NCBI RefSeq assembly: GCF_036898825.1
Contig: NZ_JARUND010000002.1
Coordinates: 186,001 to 250,000 of the forward strand
DNA length: 64,000 nt
DNA from: Streptomyces sp. B21-083
Lineage (GTDB): Bacteria > Actinomycetota > Actinomycetes > Streptomycetales > Streptomycetaceae
Reading direction: 5' to 3'
The translations under genes and the position numbers were made by a program. Every line of letters starts with the position of its first letter. The stretch's first letter is position 1. Under the pieces are notes generated by a model. The model searched no databases. It was not told the DNA's origin and saw only the letters and a list, made by a program, of their open reading frames with translations. Positions 36,116 to 45,051 of the stretch are shown piece by piece.

Positions 36116-36571
36116 TCACCTGTCACCGGCGGTGGTGCGGGGCCGGGTCAGCAGCCCGCCCAGCGCGATCATGCCGAGGGCGAGAACGAAGTGCAGCCGG
36201 TTGTCGGCCGTGTTCAGCGGCACGAAGTTGGCCGCGCTGTCGTGGCCGACGAACAGGCCGTACAGCCAGAGCACCAGATAGATGGCACCGCCGGCCAGCA
36301 GGAACGTGCCCGCACCGGAAGCGGTGCGCGCCATGGCCACTCCCGCGACGCCGAAAGCCAGGTGGACGAGGTTGTGCAGGACGGAGACCTGGAAGAGCCC
36401 CAGCAGTTCGGCGCCGGATTCGTGCGAGGCGAACGTCATCGTGTCGTAGTGCGTCGTGATCCCCGGAATGAATCCCAGGATGCCCACCAGCAGGAACACC
36501 ACGCCCACCAGCAACGAGGCCTGTTGTACGGGCGAACGAGAGGTGGTCGACGTACGCGCGTGCGTGGTCAT
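36116..36571 (-). CDS. DUF4383 membrane protein
   Basis: 151 residues with four predicted membrane segments: ASLLVGVVFLLVGILGFIPG, VSVLHNLVHLAFGVAGVAMA, FLLAGGAIYLVLWLYGLFV and HFVLALGMIALGGLL. The conserved ITTHYDTMTFA and HNLVHLAFG pattern fits DUF4383. Function unknown; often found next to stress genes, here next to a catalase. The ATG 36571 gives the Thr/Ser-rich cytoplasmic start MTTHARTS; the longer frame upstream is rejected. Confidence 0.88.
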   Translation of the reverse strand: MTTHARTSTTSRSPVQQASLLVGVVFLLVGILGFIPGITTHYDTMTFASHESGAELLGLFQVSVLHNLVHLAFGVAGVAMARTASGAGTFLLAGGAIYLVLWLYGLFVGHDSAANFVPLNTADNRLHFVLALGMIALGGLLTRPRTTAGDR

Positions 36572-36696
36572 GGGAGTCCGGACCTTCCCTCGGGGCGCCC
36601 CGGTGAGCGCCGTTGCGCGGCGAGTACCCCGGCACCACGACACAACCCTGCCGAACGCACCGAGTCCGCATGGGCGTCAGCGGTCGTGCCAGGTTT

Positions 36697-38371
36697 CTAC
36701 CGGGTCACCACATGCCGTTCGTCGGGCACACAGTGCGTCATGGTGAGGCCCTCGACATCACGCGGCGGATTGTCACCCAGGCCGGCGAGCCGCTTGCGGT
36801 CCTCGTCGGTCAGGTCCTGGCCCGTCAGCGGCTCCAGGCCCGTCACGTCGCCCGCGCTGATGCCCAGACCGTCGCCGATCCGCCGGCCGAGGTCGTTCTC
36901 GGCGAGCAGGAAGTGCCAGACCATGCGCTCCTGCACCGGCCGTGCGCACTGCGCGAGCGCGGCCGTGAGGTTGCTGACCAGGTCGTCGCGCTCCCACTGC
37001 TCCATCAGCAGATAGCGCTGGGCGGCCTGCAGGTAGTCGTTGGTGCGCGAGATGCGCCCGCGGGCCAGCCTGCCGTGGATCTCGGGGCCCTGCTCGTCGT
37101 CCGTGGCGTACCGCGCCTCGCGCAGGCCGCCGGTGATCGACGGCTCGTAGTTGACGCTCGGGTTCTCGCCCCCGCCGTCCTGGTGGTACGCCATGAGGCC
37201 GTCTCGCTGGTTGGTGCGTACCTCGGCGTTCTTGGCCTGGTTGACGGGCAGTTGGAGGTAGTTGGGCCCGACCCGGTAGCGCTGGGTGTCGCTGTAGGAG
37301 AAGGTGCGACCGACCAGCATCTTGTCGTCGGAGAAGTCAAGGCCGTCGACGAGCACGCCGGTGCCGAAGGAGATCTGCTCGTTCTCCGCGAAGAAGTTCT
37401 CCGGCATGCGGTCCAGCACCATCCGGCCGACGGGCCGGGGCGGGAAGTCCTGCTCCGGCCACGTCTTGGTGTCGTCCAGCGGGTCGAAGTCCAGCTCCGG
37501 GTGGTCGGAATCGTCCATCATCTGCACCAGGAGTTCCCACTCCGGGTGGTCACCGCGGCCCACCGCCTCGTAGAGGTCCTTCGTCGCGTGGCCGAGCGAC
37601 TCCGCCTGGACGTTCGCGGCGTCTTCCTCGGTCATGCTGCGTACGCCCTGCGAGGGCATCCAGTGATACTTGACCAGCACGGTGCGGCCCTCGTCGTTGA
37701 CCCACTTGTAGGTGTTGACGCCGAAGCCCTGCATATGGCGGTAGTCGGCGGGGATGCCGCGCGGGCTGAACAGGTTGACGAGCATGTGCATGGCCTCGGG
37801 CGTCTGCGACATGAAGTCGAAGATGCGCCGCGGCTGCTGCTCGAACGTCACCGGGTCGGGCTTGAGCGCGTGGATGACGTCCGGGAACTTGATGGCGTCG
37901 CGGATGAAGAAGACGCCGAGGTTGTTGCCGACCATGTCCCAGTTGCCGTCCTCGGTGTAGAACTTCACCGCGAAGCCCCGCGGGTCACGGGCGGCCTCGG
38001 AGGAGTCACGGCCACCGATCACGGTGGAGAACCGGACGGCCAGATCGGTCCGTTTCCCTCGCTCCTGGAAGAGCTTGGCCCGGGTGTATCGGCTGGCGGG
38101 TTCGTCGCCCCAGCTGCCGTACGCCTCGAAATAGCCGTACGCCAGGACGCCGCGCGTGCACGACCCGCTCGGGGATACGCTCCCGGTCGAAGTGGCTGAT
38201 CTTCTCCAGGAACTGGTAGTTCTCGAGTGTGGCGGGGCCCCGGGAGCCGACGGTGCGCTGGTTCTGGTTGTCGTGGACCGGGTGGCCCTGCCGGTTCGTG
38301 AGCACCTTCCGGTCGTCGCCGGGAGGGGGGCCGCCGCCGGGGGTGGAGCCGGGGCTGGATACGTCCGTCAT
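36697..38371 (-). pseudogene. Catalase gene interrupted by a frameshift
   Basis: The N-terminal piece (start ATG 38371, GGAG 9 nt upstream) includes [33 protein letters not shown] and the catalytic His in RVVHAR, then runs out of frame. A second frame supplies the rest, including [20 protein letters not shown], the Asn region [13 protein letters not shown] and [15 protein letters not shown] with the heme-ligand Tyr. Between them, near 38150, two bases appear missing from a CGCGCG run; restoring them gives the expected [20 protein letters not shown]. All other catalase parts are intact at about 550 residues in total. It is either a recent inactivation or an error in the sequence. Confidence 0.85.
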
Positions 38372-38583
38372 GACCATGGGCTCCTTCGGGCGCGTCCCCA
38401 CCGTCCGGGTGGGGGTCGGTGTCGCCGGGTATCCGAGGGCGCGGAGGAGTCACCTCGATCGGTGATCGAATGCGGACCGGGTCGCGGGGACGGACGGTGA
38501 ACCGGCCGTTCGGGGGCAGGCGACACCGCAGACGCCGGGGACCTGGGAGAGGACCCGGGTCGAGCGGAGGGAGCCGGTACGCG

Positions 38584-39549
38584 ATGGGAACCGTCGTTCA
38601 CGTTCCGCAGACCAGCGACATGATCGGGGAGGAACTCTCCGGGGACGAGGCGCTCACCGCGCTGCGGCGGTACGGCGGCATCCGGCTGCTGGTGGACTCG
38701 TTCACCCGGTTCCGCTACGCCGACGGCTTCACCAACGCACGCGCCCTGGCGTTCCAGATCGTCCTCGGCCTGGTGCCCCTCAGCCTGGCCCTGGTGGGTC
38801 TCGCCACGTCCGTGCACACCGAGGTCGTGGGCCGGGTCATCGAACGGGCTCTCGGTGACATCGTCCCCGGCGCCGGTGCCGGGGTGTTCGACGAGGCGTT
38901 CGCGGGGACGCGGCGCAGTGCCGACGGTGATGTGTGGAGCACCCTCGCCCTGTGGCTGGGGCTGGCCTTCGCCGTGCTGAACCTCGCCTCGGCGATGGGC
39001 CAGATCGAGCGCGGCGCCAACCGTATCTACGGCATCGAGCGGGACCGCCCGTTCACCCGGAAGTACGGCCGCGCCCTGCTGCTGTCCGTGGCGGGCGGTC
39101 TGCCCATGGTGCTCGGGTTCATGGTGCTCGTCGCCGGTGAGGCGGTCGGCGACGCCGTCGCCCGGACCCTGGGCTCCGCGGGCGACGGAACCCGCTGGTG
39201 GGTCACCCTGGAGGTCCCGGTGGGTCTGGCGCTCGCGTGGATCGCCTCCGCCGTGATCTTCCGGTGGTCGCCCCGCCGCAGGCAGCCGGGCTACACCTGG
39301 CTGGCCTTCGGCAGCGGCGTCCATCTCGTCCTGTGGCTCTCGGCCACCTGGCTGCTCGCCCTGTACGTCGGCAAGAGCGCGGCGTTCGGAGCCGTGTACG
39401 GTCCGCTCACCGCGTTCGTCGCCCTGCTGCTGTGGGCCAACGTCACCGGCGTCGCCCTGTTCCTGGGCATCGCTTTCGCCGCCCAACTGGAGGCGCGGCG
39501 CGCCGGGATCGAGTCCGCCGTACGCCCGGATCCCGGGCCGGGTGCCTGA
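38584..39549 (+). CDS. YihY/BrkB-family inner-membrane protein
   Basis: 321 residues with about six membrane segments. The YihY family pattern is seen in FTRFRYADGFTNARALAFQI, VLGLVPLSLALVGLA, LAFAVLNLASAMGQIERGANRIYGI, a central helix LLLSVAGGLPMVLGF and the C-terminal YGPLTAFVALLLWANVTGVALFLGIAF. Despite the old name (ribonuclease BN), members are membrane proteins of uncertain function. The ATG at 38584 follows GGAGGGAG by some distance; the longer frame from 38419 is Arg/Gly-rich and unlikely. Divergent from the catalase gene. Confidence 0.88.
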   Translation: MGTVVHVPQTSDMIGEELSGDEALTALRRYGGIRLLVDSFTRFRYADGFTNARALAFQIVLGLVPLSLALVGLATSVHTEVVGRVIERALGDIVPGAGAGVFDEAFAGTRRSADGDVWSTLALWLGLAFAVLNLASAMGQIERGANRIYGIERDRPFTRKYGRALLLSVAGGLPMVLGFMVLVAGEAVGDAVARTLGSAGDGTRWWVTLEVPVGLALAWIASAVIFRWSPRRRQPGYTWLAFGSGVHLVLWLSATWLLALYVGKSAAFGAVYGPLTAFVALLLWANVTGVALFLGIAFAAQLEARRAGIESAVRPDPGPGA

Positions 39550-39576
39550 AGGGCCGGCGCACGCGCGGGGCGGCTG

Positions 39577-39876
39577 TCAGGCGGCGCCGGTGATCCCTGG
39601 GGCGACGAAACGCCGGTGCAGAGGTGTGAAGGCCGTCTCCGGGGCGCCCGCGATGCCGACCTTCTCGATCGCGGGGGCCAGCCGTTGGACGAAGAAACTC
39701 TGGAAGCCCTCCTCCGACTCCCAGACGTCGATCACCCGCAGCCCCTGGTCGTCGAACCACGCCAGGTGTACTTCACCGCCGTCCGCGGCGACCTCCTCCC
39801 AGCCGACCGTGTCCCGCACCATGTCGTACTGCTCAGGGCTTACCCCGGCCCAGCTCATCGTCATCACTACAGCCAT
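39577..39876 (-). CDS. Small ABM-like (dimeric alpha/beta barrel) protein
   Basis: 99 residues. The alternating strand-helix pattern MTMSWAGVSPEQYDMVRDTV ... LRVIDVWESEEGFQSFFVQR ... LAPAIEKVG is that of the antibiotic-biosynthesis-monooxygenase-like ferredoxin fold. Members may be small monooxygenases or ligand-binding proteins. It is convergent with the YihY gene, 27 bp apart. Function unknown. Confidence 0.75.
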   Translation of the reverse strand: MAVVMTMSWAGVSPEQYDMVRDTVGWEEVAADGGEVHLAWFDDQGLRVIDVWESEEGFQSFFVQRLAPAIEKVGIAGAPETAFTPLHRRFVAPGITGAA

Positions 39877-40053
39877 TTTCCCGCCCTCTGCTTCCCGTTC
39901 CGGATGTGCAGGAGCATCGTCCCGTCGGAGGGGCCGCCGACGAATGGCGCACAGAGGTGCGACACCGCCGGGTTCCGCCTCGCACGCCCGGCGTGCGGCC
40001 GTGCGAGGGGCGCCCCCTGTGCTTCGGGTGGCTCCGGTCAGAAGGATCGGGGG

Positions 40054-41199
40054 TCAGCGGACCCCGCGTGCGTTGAGCCGGGCCGCCTGACGGGTCAGAT
40101 GGTCGCGTTCGGGGAGGTTGGGTGCTTTCAGGGCCGCCTCCGCGTAGAGACGTGCCGCTGTCGTCAGGTCACCGTCGCGCTCGTGGAGGTAGGCCTCCAC
40201 AGCGGTGTGGCGGGGCAGTGTGTACTCCAGCGTCGCGAGCGCCGCCAGGCCGGCGCGCGGTCCGTCGGCCTCGCCGACGGCCACCGCGCGGTTGAGCTGG
40301 ACGACGGGACTGTCGGTCAGTCGCACGAGTTCGTCGTACCACTCGACGATCTGTACCCAGTCGGTCTCCTCGGCGGTGGGTGCGTCGGCGTGAAGGGCGG
40401 CGACGGCGGCCTGTGCCTGGAACTCACCCAGCCGGTCGCGGGAGAGGGCCGCCTGGAGAATGCCGACGCCCTCAGCGATCGACGTGGTGTCCCATCGGCC
40501 GCGGTCCTGCTCGGCGAGGGGTACCAGGCTGCCGTCGGGTGCGGTGCGGGCCGTACGGCGGGCGTGGTGGAGCAGCATGAGGGCGAGCAGCCCCGCCACC
40601 TCGGGGTGATCGACCCGCGCCGCGACCTGCCGGGTGAGCCGGATGGCTTCGGCGGCGAGGTCGATGTCGCCGGAGTAGCCCTCGTTGAAGACCAGGTAGA
40701 GGACGCGCAGGACGGTGGCGACGTCGCCGGGCTGGTCGAATCGTATGCCGGAGACGGTGCGCTTGGCGCGGCTGATGCGCTGGGCCATGGTCGCCTCGGG
40801 CACCAGGTAGGCCTGGGCGATCTGGCGGGTGGTCAGCCCGCCGACGGCGCGCAGCGTGAGCGCGACCGCCGAGGAGGGGGTCAGTGACGGGTGGGCGCAC
40901 AGGAAGTAGAGCTGAAGGGTGTCGTCCGTCGCGGGCGTGGGCCCGGGCACCGGCTCCTCGTCGACACGGTCCTCACGCCGGCGCCGGGCCGTGTCCGCGC
41001 GGGTCGCGTCGAGGAACCGGCGCCAGGCGACGGTGACCAGCCAGCCCTTGGCGTCCCGTGGCGGGTCGTCCGGCCAGACGCGGACCGCCTCGACCAGTGC
41101 GTCCTGTACGGCGTCCTCGGCCGCCGCGAAGTCTGCTCCGCGGCGGACGAGGACGGCGAGCACGCTCGGGGTGAGGCTGCGCAAGAGTGCCTCGTTCAT
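40054..41199 (-). CDS. ECF42-type RNA polymerase sigma factor with C-terminal extension
   Basis: 381 residues. Sigma region 2 is about 15-80 (RGADFAAAEDAVQDALVEAV, DAKGWLVTVAWRRFLDATRAD), and region 4 about 110-160 (GLTTRQIAQAYLVPEATMAQ, RISRAKR). A roughly 210-residue helical, TPR-like extension (VLYLVFNEGYSG, WVQIVEWYDELVRLTDSPVV, LNRAVAVGEADGP) follows; this is the ECF42 layout, where the extension replaces a dedicated anti-sigma. The ATG at 41199 gives the usual MNEALLRS N-terminus, and a GTG at 41211 would overlap the stop of the DGPF gene. It is co-transcribed with that gene, the known partner of this group. Confidence 0.92.
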   Translation of the reverse strand: MNEALLRSLTPSVLAVLVRRGADFAAAEDAVQDALVEAVRVWPDDPPRDAKGWLVTVAWRRFLDATRADTARRRREDRVDEEPVPGPTPATDDTLQLYFLCAHPSLTPSSAVALTLRAVGGLTTRQIAQAYLVPEATMAQRISRAKRTVSGIRFDQPGDVATVLRVLYLVFNEGYSGDIDLAAEAIRLTRQVAARVDHPEVAGLLALMLLHHARRTARTAPDGSLVPLAEQDRGRWDTTSIAEGVGILQAALSRDRLGEFQAQAAVAALHADAPTAEETDWVQIVEWYDELVRLTDSPVVQLNRAVAVGEADGPRAGLAALATLEYTLPRHTAVEAYLHERDGDLTTAARLYAEAALKAPNLPERDHLTRQAARLNARGVR

Positions 41200-41207
41200 C
41201 GATGCTG

Positions 41208-41615
41208 TCACTCCGTGGTGGCGCAGTGCTCGGCCATGAACGGGCGCAGTTCGATCCACTCGTGGATCGGCTTACCGTCGGCTCCGGGGGCGGCCGACAG
41301 TTCTCCGGCCAGCTCGACGGCGCGTTCGTAGCTGTCGACGTCGATCGCCATCCAGCCGGCGATGAGGTCCTTGGTCTCGGCGAACGGGCCGTCGGTGACC
41401 GCGGGGCGCCCCTCACCGCCGTACTGGACGAACGTGCCCTCGGGGGCGAGCGCCTGGCTGTCCACGAACTCGCCGGTCTCCTCCAGCCGGGCCGCGAAGT
41501 CGCGCATGTACTGGATGTGCGCCGAGATCTCCTCCGGCGTCCACTTGTCCATCGAGACGCAGTTGACCGGAGCCGGGGCGCCTCGGTAGTGCTTGAGCAG
41601 CAGGTACTTGGCCAT
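41208..41615 (-). CDS. DGPF-domain (YciI-related) protein, partner of the ECF42 sigma factor
   Basis: 135 residues. Opens with MAKYLLLKHYRG and carries the family motif VTDGPFAETKDLIAGWMAID around residue 75, a ferredoxin-like YciI fold. In other Streptomyces, DGPF genes lie beside ECF42 sigma genes and are among their targets. AGGAGAACC is just before the ATG. It precedes the sigma gene by 8 bp and is likely the first gene of the pair. Enzymatic role unknown. Confidence 0.9.
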   Translation of the reverse strand: MAKYLLLKHYRGAPAPVNCVSMDKWTPEEISAHIQYMRDFAARLEETGEFVDSQALAPEGTFVQYGGEGRPAVTDGPFAETKDLIAGWMAIDVDSYERAVELAGELSAAPGADGKPIHEWIELRPFMAEHCATTE

Positions 41616-41768
41616 GGTGGTTCTCCTCGGTGCTGGTGCGGCCCATTGTGGCCGCTTTCACTTCGAGGACGGAGCCGGGTACGGGTTCTCGACATCGGCG
41701 ACCGACTTTTTTTGTTTTCTCGGTCAGGCCTGGTCAGCAGGGGCTCCCGGTCGTCCGTGCCTGAGGCG

Positions 41769-42623
41769 TCACAGGGTGGCCGCGCCGGTCACGACGGCCG
41801 CCAGTCCGGCGATCAGCTGGATGATGATCACGCCGACGGCCGACTCGTTGTCACGGCGCTCGGCCGCGGGATCGGAGGTGTGGAAGGCGGGGTCGGAGGG
41901 GGCGTAGTGGATGGTGAGTTCGCGGCCGAGTGAGCTGCCGGGGTCGGGGATGCCGTCGTAGGACAAGGCGGTGACGTGGACGCCCTCGCGGGTGGTGAAG
42001 GTGATGACGGGGGCGTGGTTGACGATCTCGTCGCCCTCCCCGTCCGTGCGGACGTCCTTGGCGACGGCCACGACACGCGCCGGGACCGCGACGGCCGACG
42101 ACAGCAGCGCGTCACGGGTGCGCACTCTGCGGAGATCGCCGCTGGTCACCGTCCAGGCGATGAGCAGGGCGCCGAAGCCGAGCAGCGCCCAGGGGTAGCC
42201 CCGGGCGACGGTCGCGTGAATGACCAGTCCGACGGCGAGCAGGGCCCCGGTGCAGTTCGGGACGACCCGGCCGCCCCTCTCGTCCCCGGTACCGAGCATG
42301 ACGCGGAACCGGTCCGGCCGCCCGCGCGGATAGCGCACCGTGAGTTCGAGGCCCACCCAGGCCGCGTCGACGCCGATGCCGTGCCTGCCCGTGTTCGGGA
42401 GGACGAACTCCCGCCCGCTGTCCGGGTCCTGGAACGCGACCGTCACCGGAATCCCCGGGAGCTTGGAGGCGCCGTGCTCCGGCTGTCCCACTTCCACGAT
42501 CCGGGCCGTCACCCAGACCGCTCGCTGGGCCGGTGTGAGCCCGGCCAGGGAGAGCCCGTAGCCGAGCGATGCCAGAGCCGCCGGCACCACCCACCACAGC
42601 TGCGACATGTCGTGCGCGCTCAC
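41769..42623 (-). CDS. DUF3592-like membrane protein
   Basis: 284 residues. Membrane segments lie near the N-terminus (LWWVVPAALASLGYGLSLAG), middle (LLAVGLVIHATVARGYPWAL, LGFGALLIAWTV) and C-terminus (IIIQLIAGLAAVVTGAA). Two soluble strands-rich parts, RPARIVEV-like (VTARIVEVGQPE) and VPARVVAVAKD, end in NHAPVITFTTREGVHVTAL and LTIHYAPSDP, the DUF3592 pattern duplicated. The GTG start directly follows the stop of the next upstream gene. Function unknown. Confidence 0.75.
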   Translation of the reverse strand: MSAHDMSQLWWVVPAALASLGYGLSLAGLTPAQRAVWVTARIVEVGQPEHGASKLPGIPVTVAFQDPDSGREFVLPNTGRHGIGVDAAWVGLELTVRYPRGRPDRFRVMLGTGDERGGRVVPNCTGALLAVGLVIHATVARGYPWALLGFGALLIAWTVTSGDLRRVRTRDALLSSAVAVPARVVAVAKDVRTDGEGDEIVNHAPVITFTTREGVHVTALSYDGIPDPGSSLGRELTIHYAPSDPAFHTSDPAAERRDNESAVGVIIIQLIAGLAAVVTGAATL

Positions 42624-43085
42624 TCAAAGCTCCAGGCGGAACATGCTGCGGGCCGGGTCGACCACGGCGCGGAGCAGGAGACCCACGCGGAGCGCCGGGT
42701 GCGACGAGTGCTTCCAGGTCGTTTCGAACGGCTGCACCCCCGGCCCGCTGATCCGCAGCCCGACGGCTACTCCGGTCGATTCGCCGTCGTCCCAGTCGGT
42801 GAGGCTGCTGACCTCCGCCGTCACCGCGATCCCGACGGCGTCGAGCCGCCGGTTGTCCTCCCTCTCGAACTGGGCGTTGAACCAGAGTGCGAGGCCCAGG
42901 GGGGTGCAGAACACGGTGCACAGGACGCTCCCGAGCAGGAAATCAAGATCGGCGAAGAAGGTGAAGGCCAACAGAACCGGCCCGCACAGGCCCAACATCG
43001 CGCCGAAGGAGTAAAGGATCAGTGCTTCGAACGGACCGACCCTGTCCACCTGCCTCGGCCCGGGGCCGTCGGCGCCGTCCGGCAT
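42624..43085 (-). CDS. Small membrane protein, DUF3592-related
   Basis: 153 residues. Two membrane helices (about 20-75: ALILYSFGAMLGLCGPVLLA and FLLGSVLCTVFCTPLGLALW) precede a soluble domain with AVTAEVSSLTDWDDGESTGV and AVDPARSMFRLEL. It abuts the DUF3592-like gene downstream (stop next to GTG), so the two are probably made together and may form a complex. Family not certain. Confidence 0.65.
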   Translation of the reverse strand: MPDGADGPGPRQVDRVGPFEALILYSFGAMLGLCGPVLLAFTFFADLDFLLGSVLCTVFCTPLGLALWFNAQFEREDNRRLDAVGIAVTAEVSSLTDWDDGESTGVAVGLRISGPGVQPFETTWKHSSHPALRVGLLLRAVVDPARSMFRLEL

Positions 43086-43124
43086 CTCAGGATTCCGGTC
43101 TCTCGGACACCGTTGCTCTGCGGG

Positions 43125-43547
43125 TCACGGGGTCACACCGTCCCCGGCGTAGAGGTAGGCACCGGGTCGGGCGGGGTCGGCGATCAGCAGTACCTGGTCG
43201 CCGGTGCGGGGTATGCGCAGCTTGGAGACGATGGTCTGGAGAGTGATCCGGTCGGCGGCGCCGGGCGGTTGGAGGACCAGGTCGACGACCGGATCGAAGT
43301 TGACCAGCTTGCCGGTGTCGCCGATCGACACGACGGTGGCGGGCACGGTCGGCGCCCCGGCGGCGAGCAACTGCTGTACGTCGAGGCCTGAGTTGTACGC
43401 GCCGATCGACTGCTGGACCTTGGCGAAGTCCGACTCGCCGAGGAACGCGCGCGTGGTCCGGCCGTAGAACCCCTTGCCGCTCGCCACCTTGCCCCCGATC
43501 TCGGCGGCCCGCTCCTCGCGGCTCTTGCGGCGCCCGAAGATTCCCAT
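43125..43547 (-). CDS. Uncharacterised small cytoplasmic protein
   Basis: 140 residues with no membrane segment. Begins with a basic MGIFGRRKSREERAAEIGGK; the C-terminal part VPATVVSIGDTGKLVNFDPV and VDLVLQPPGAADR resembles the short beta domain common in DUF3592-type proteins. GGAAG precedes the ATG 43547. It is divergent from the CHAT operon, separated by 127 bp, and leads the two membrane-protein genes after a 39-bp gap, so it may share regulation with either set. Confidence 0.65.
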   Translation of the reverse strand: MGIFGRRKSREERAAEIGGKVASGKGFYGRTTRAFLGESDFAKVQQSIGAYNSGLDVQQLLAAGAPTVPATVVSIGDTGKLVNFDPVVDLVLQPPGAADRITLQTIVSKLRIPRTGDQVLLIADPARPGAYLYAGDGVTP

Positions 43548-43674
43548 GGCGTTCTTCCCTTCCGACGGTGTCGGTTTCCCTGTCGCTGTGCTGACGAAGT
43601 GGACGCTAGGCGGCCCGGGACGCCTACCGATCCCAGGTTCGTACGCACGTTTGTCCTCGGCGTACGCTCCTGAC

Positions 43675-45051
43675 ATGCCGCCGCCCTCCAGCCCGCCGAC
43701 CGGTGAGCGCCGACCGCGTGCCCTGGTCATCGATCACGCCTGGCGCGGACTCGGCCCGGGACTCGAACCGCTGAGCGGTCCCGGCGGGGCGCCGCTGACC
43801 CGGACGGTCAAACTGATCGTGCTGCCGCTGATCGTCAGGCCGGCGCTGCGGCCGGCACTCGCGGCGGACTTCCTCGCCCCGGCCGAGACCTCGCTCCTCG
43901 ATGAGCTGATCCGGGAGTCCACCGGGCGGCTGGTGGCGACGGCGCAGTGGTTCACCCTGCTCAAGAAGGCTCGCCGAGCGCTGGGCGTCGTGGCGGGAAA
44001 CCCGCAGGACCTGTACTTCCAGCGCTGCTTCGAGCTGGCCGTCGAGCACGGCGCGCCCCGGCAGGGTGCCGACGTTCTGGCCAGGGCGTTGGTCGAGGAG
44101 GTGGCGCACTCCCCCGGTGGACGTACCGTGGACGCGCTGAAGGACCATCTGGGCGATGCCGCCCGGCGCTCGCGCCTCGACGCGGAGCTGGCCGCGGCCT
44201 GGGAGAGCCGTCCCCCGCCCGCCGACGCGGCTGCCGCGACCGCGGCTCTCCAACGGGCCGCCGAGGTCCTCGACGCCTGCGGTACGCCGGGCCCGGCGGG
44301 CACGTCACCGACGTACACCGGCATGGTCGAGGCAGGCCTCGGAGAGTTGTTCGGCCGGGTGCTGTGGGCGTACGCGAGCGGCGTCTGGGGCCGCGGAAAT
44401 CTGCCGACGCATCTGGGGCTGACGGGGCGGCAGGTGCCCCCGCGTCCGGAGGTGGGGCGGGGCGCCTCGACGGCCACGCTGCCCGCGCCGCTGGACCGCA
44501 CGCTCTTCGAGCGGCTGTTCACCGTGCTGCAGTCGTCGGCCCACCGGGAGGAGTTGGCGACGGTGGCGGAACTCGTCGCGCGGGAGACCGGCCGCAGTTG
44601 CGCTCCGCTCGGGCTGTACGACGAGAGTCTGCGCGTCGCCGTGGTCCTCGGCGGTGGGCTCGCGGCCGGCCTCGATCCGCTGGGCACCGGGGAAGGCGCA
44701 CCGGGTCGGACCGCCGCGCACCGGGCCGTCAACAGCCGCTGGCGACGGGAGGCGTCGGTCCTGCGCGCCCGCCGGATGACCGTCTCGGCCCGCCCGGACC
44801 CGGACGGCGGTGTCCTGGACGCCCTCGCCCAGGACCTCCGTACCCCGTGGGCCGCCTACATGCGGCGCCTGTGGGTGCGGTTGCACGGACGCGACGTACG
44901 CGACGCTCCCCTGGAAGACCTCGCGTCGGCCTGGGCCGTCCTCGACGGGGTCGCCCGCTCGGTGATGATGGACCACCGCGCGCGGGTCCGCGCGGCCCTG
45001 CGCGCCCTGTCGGTGCCGCCCGCCCCGGTGGCCGAACCGAGGAGCGCGTGA
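43675..45051 (+). CDS. Uncharacterised protein, first gene of the CHAT operon
   Basis: 458 residues. A Pro-rich start is followed by a largely helical protein (PAETSLLDELIRESTGRLVA, QWFTLLKKARRALGVVAGNP, DLYFQRCFELAVEHGAP) without membrane segments, signal or recognised catalytic motif. The ATG at 43675 has no clear ribosome site, so it may be translated from a leaderless or near-leaderless message. Its TGA overlaps the next ATG (TGATG). Linkage with the following two genes suggests a sensor, adaptor or effector of the CHAT protein. Confidence 0.7.
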   Translation: MPPPSSPPTGERRPRALVIDHAWRGLGPGLEPLSGPGGAPLTRTVKLIVLPLIVRPALRPALAADFLAPAETSLLDELIRESTGRLVATAQWFTLLKKARRALGVVAGNPQDLYFQRCFELAVEHGAPRQGADVLARALVEEVAHSPGGRTVDALKDHLGDAARRSRLDAELAAAWESRPPPADAAAATAALQRAAEVLDACGTPGPAGTSPTYTGMVEAGLGELFGRVLWAYASGVWGRGNLPTHLGLTGRQVPPRPEVGRGASTATLPAPLDRTLFERLFTVLQSSAHREELATVAELVARETGRSCAPLGLYDESLRVAVVLGGGLAAGLDPLGTGEGAPGRTAAHRAVNSRWRREASVLRARRMTVSARPDPDGGVLDALAQDLRTPWAAYMRRLWVRLHGRDVRDAPLEDLASAWAVLDGVARSVMMDHRARVRAALRALSVPPAPVAEPRSA

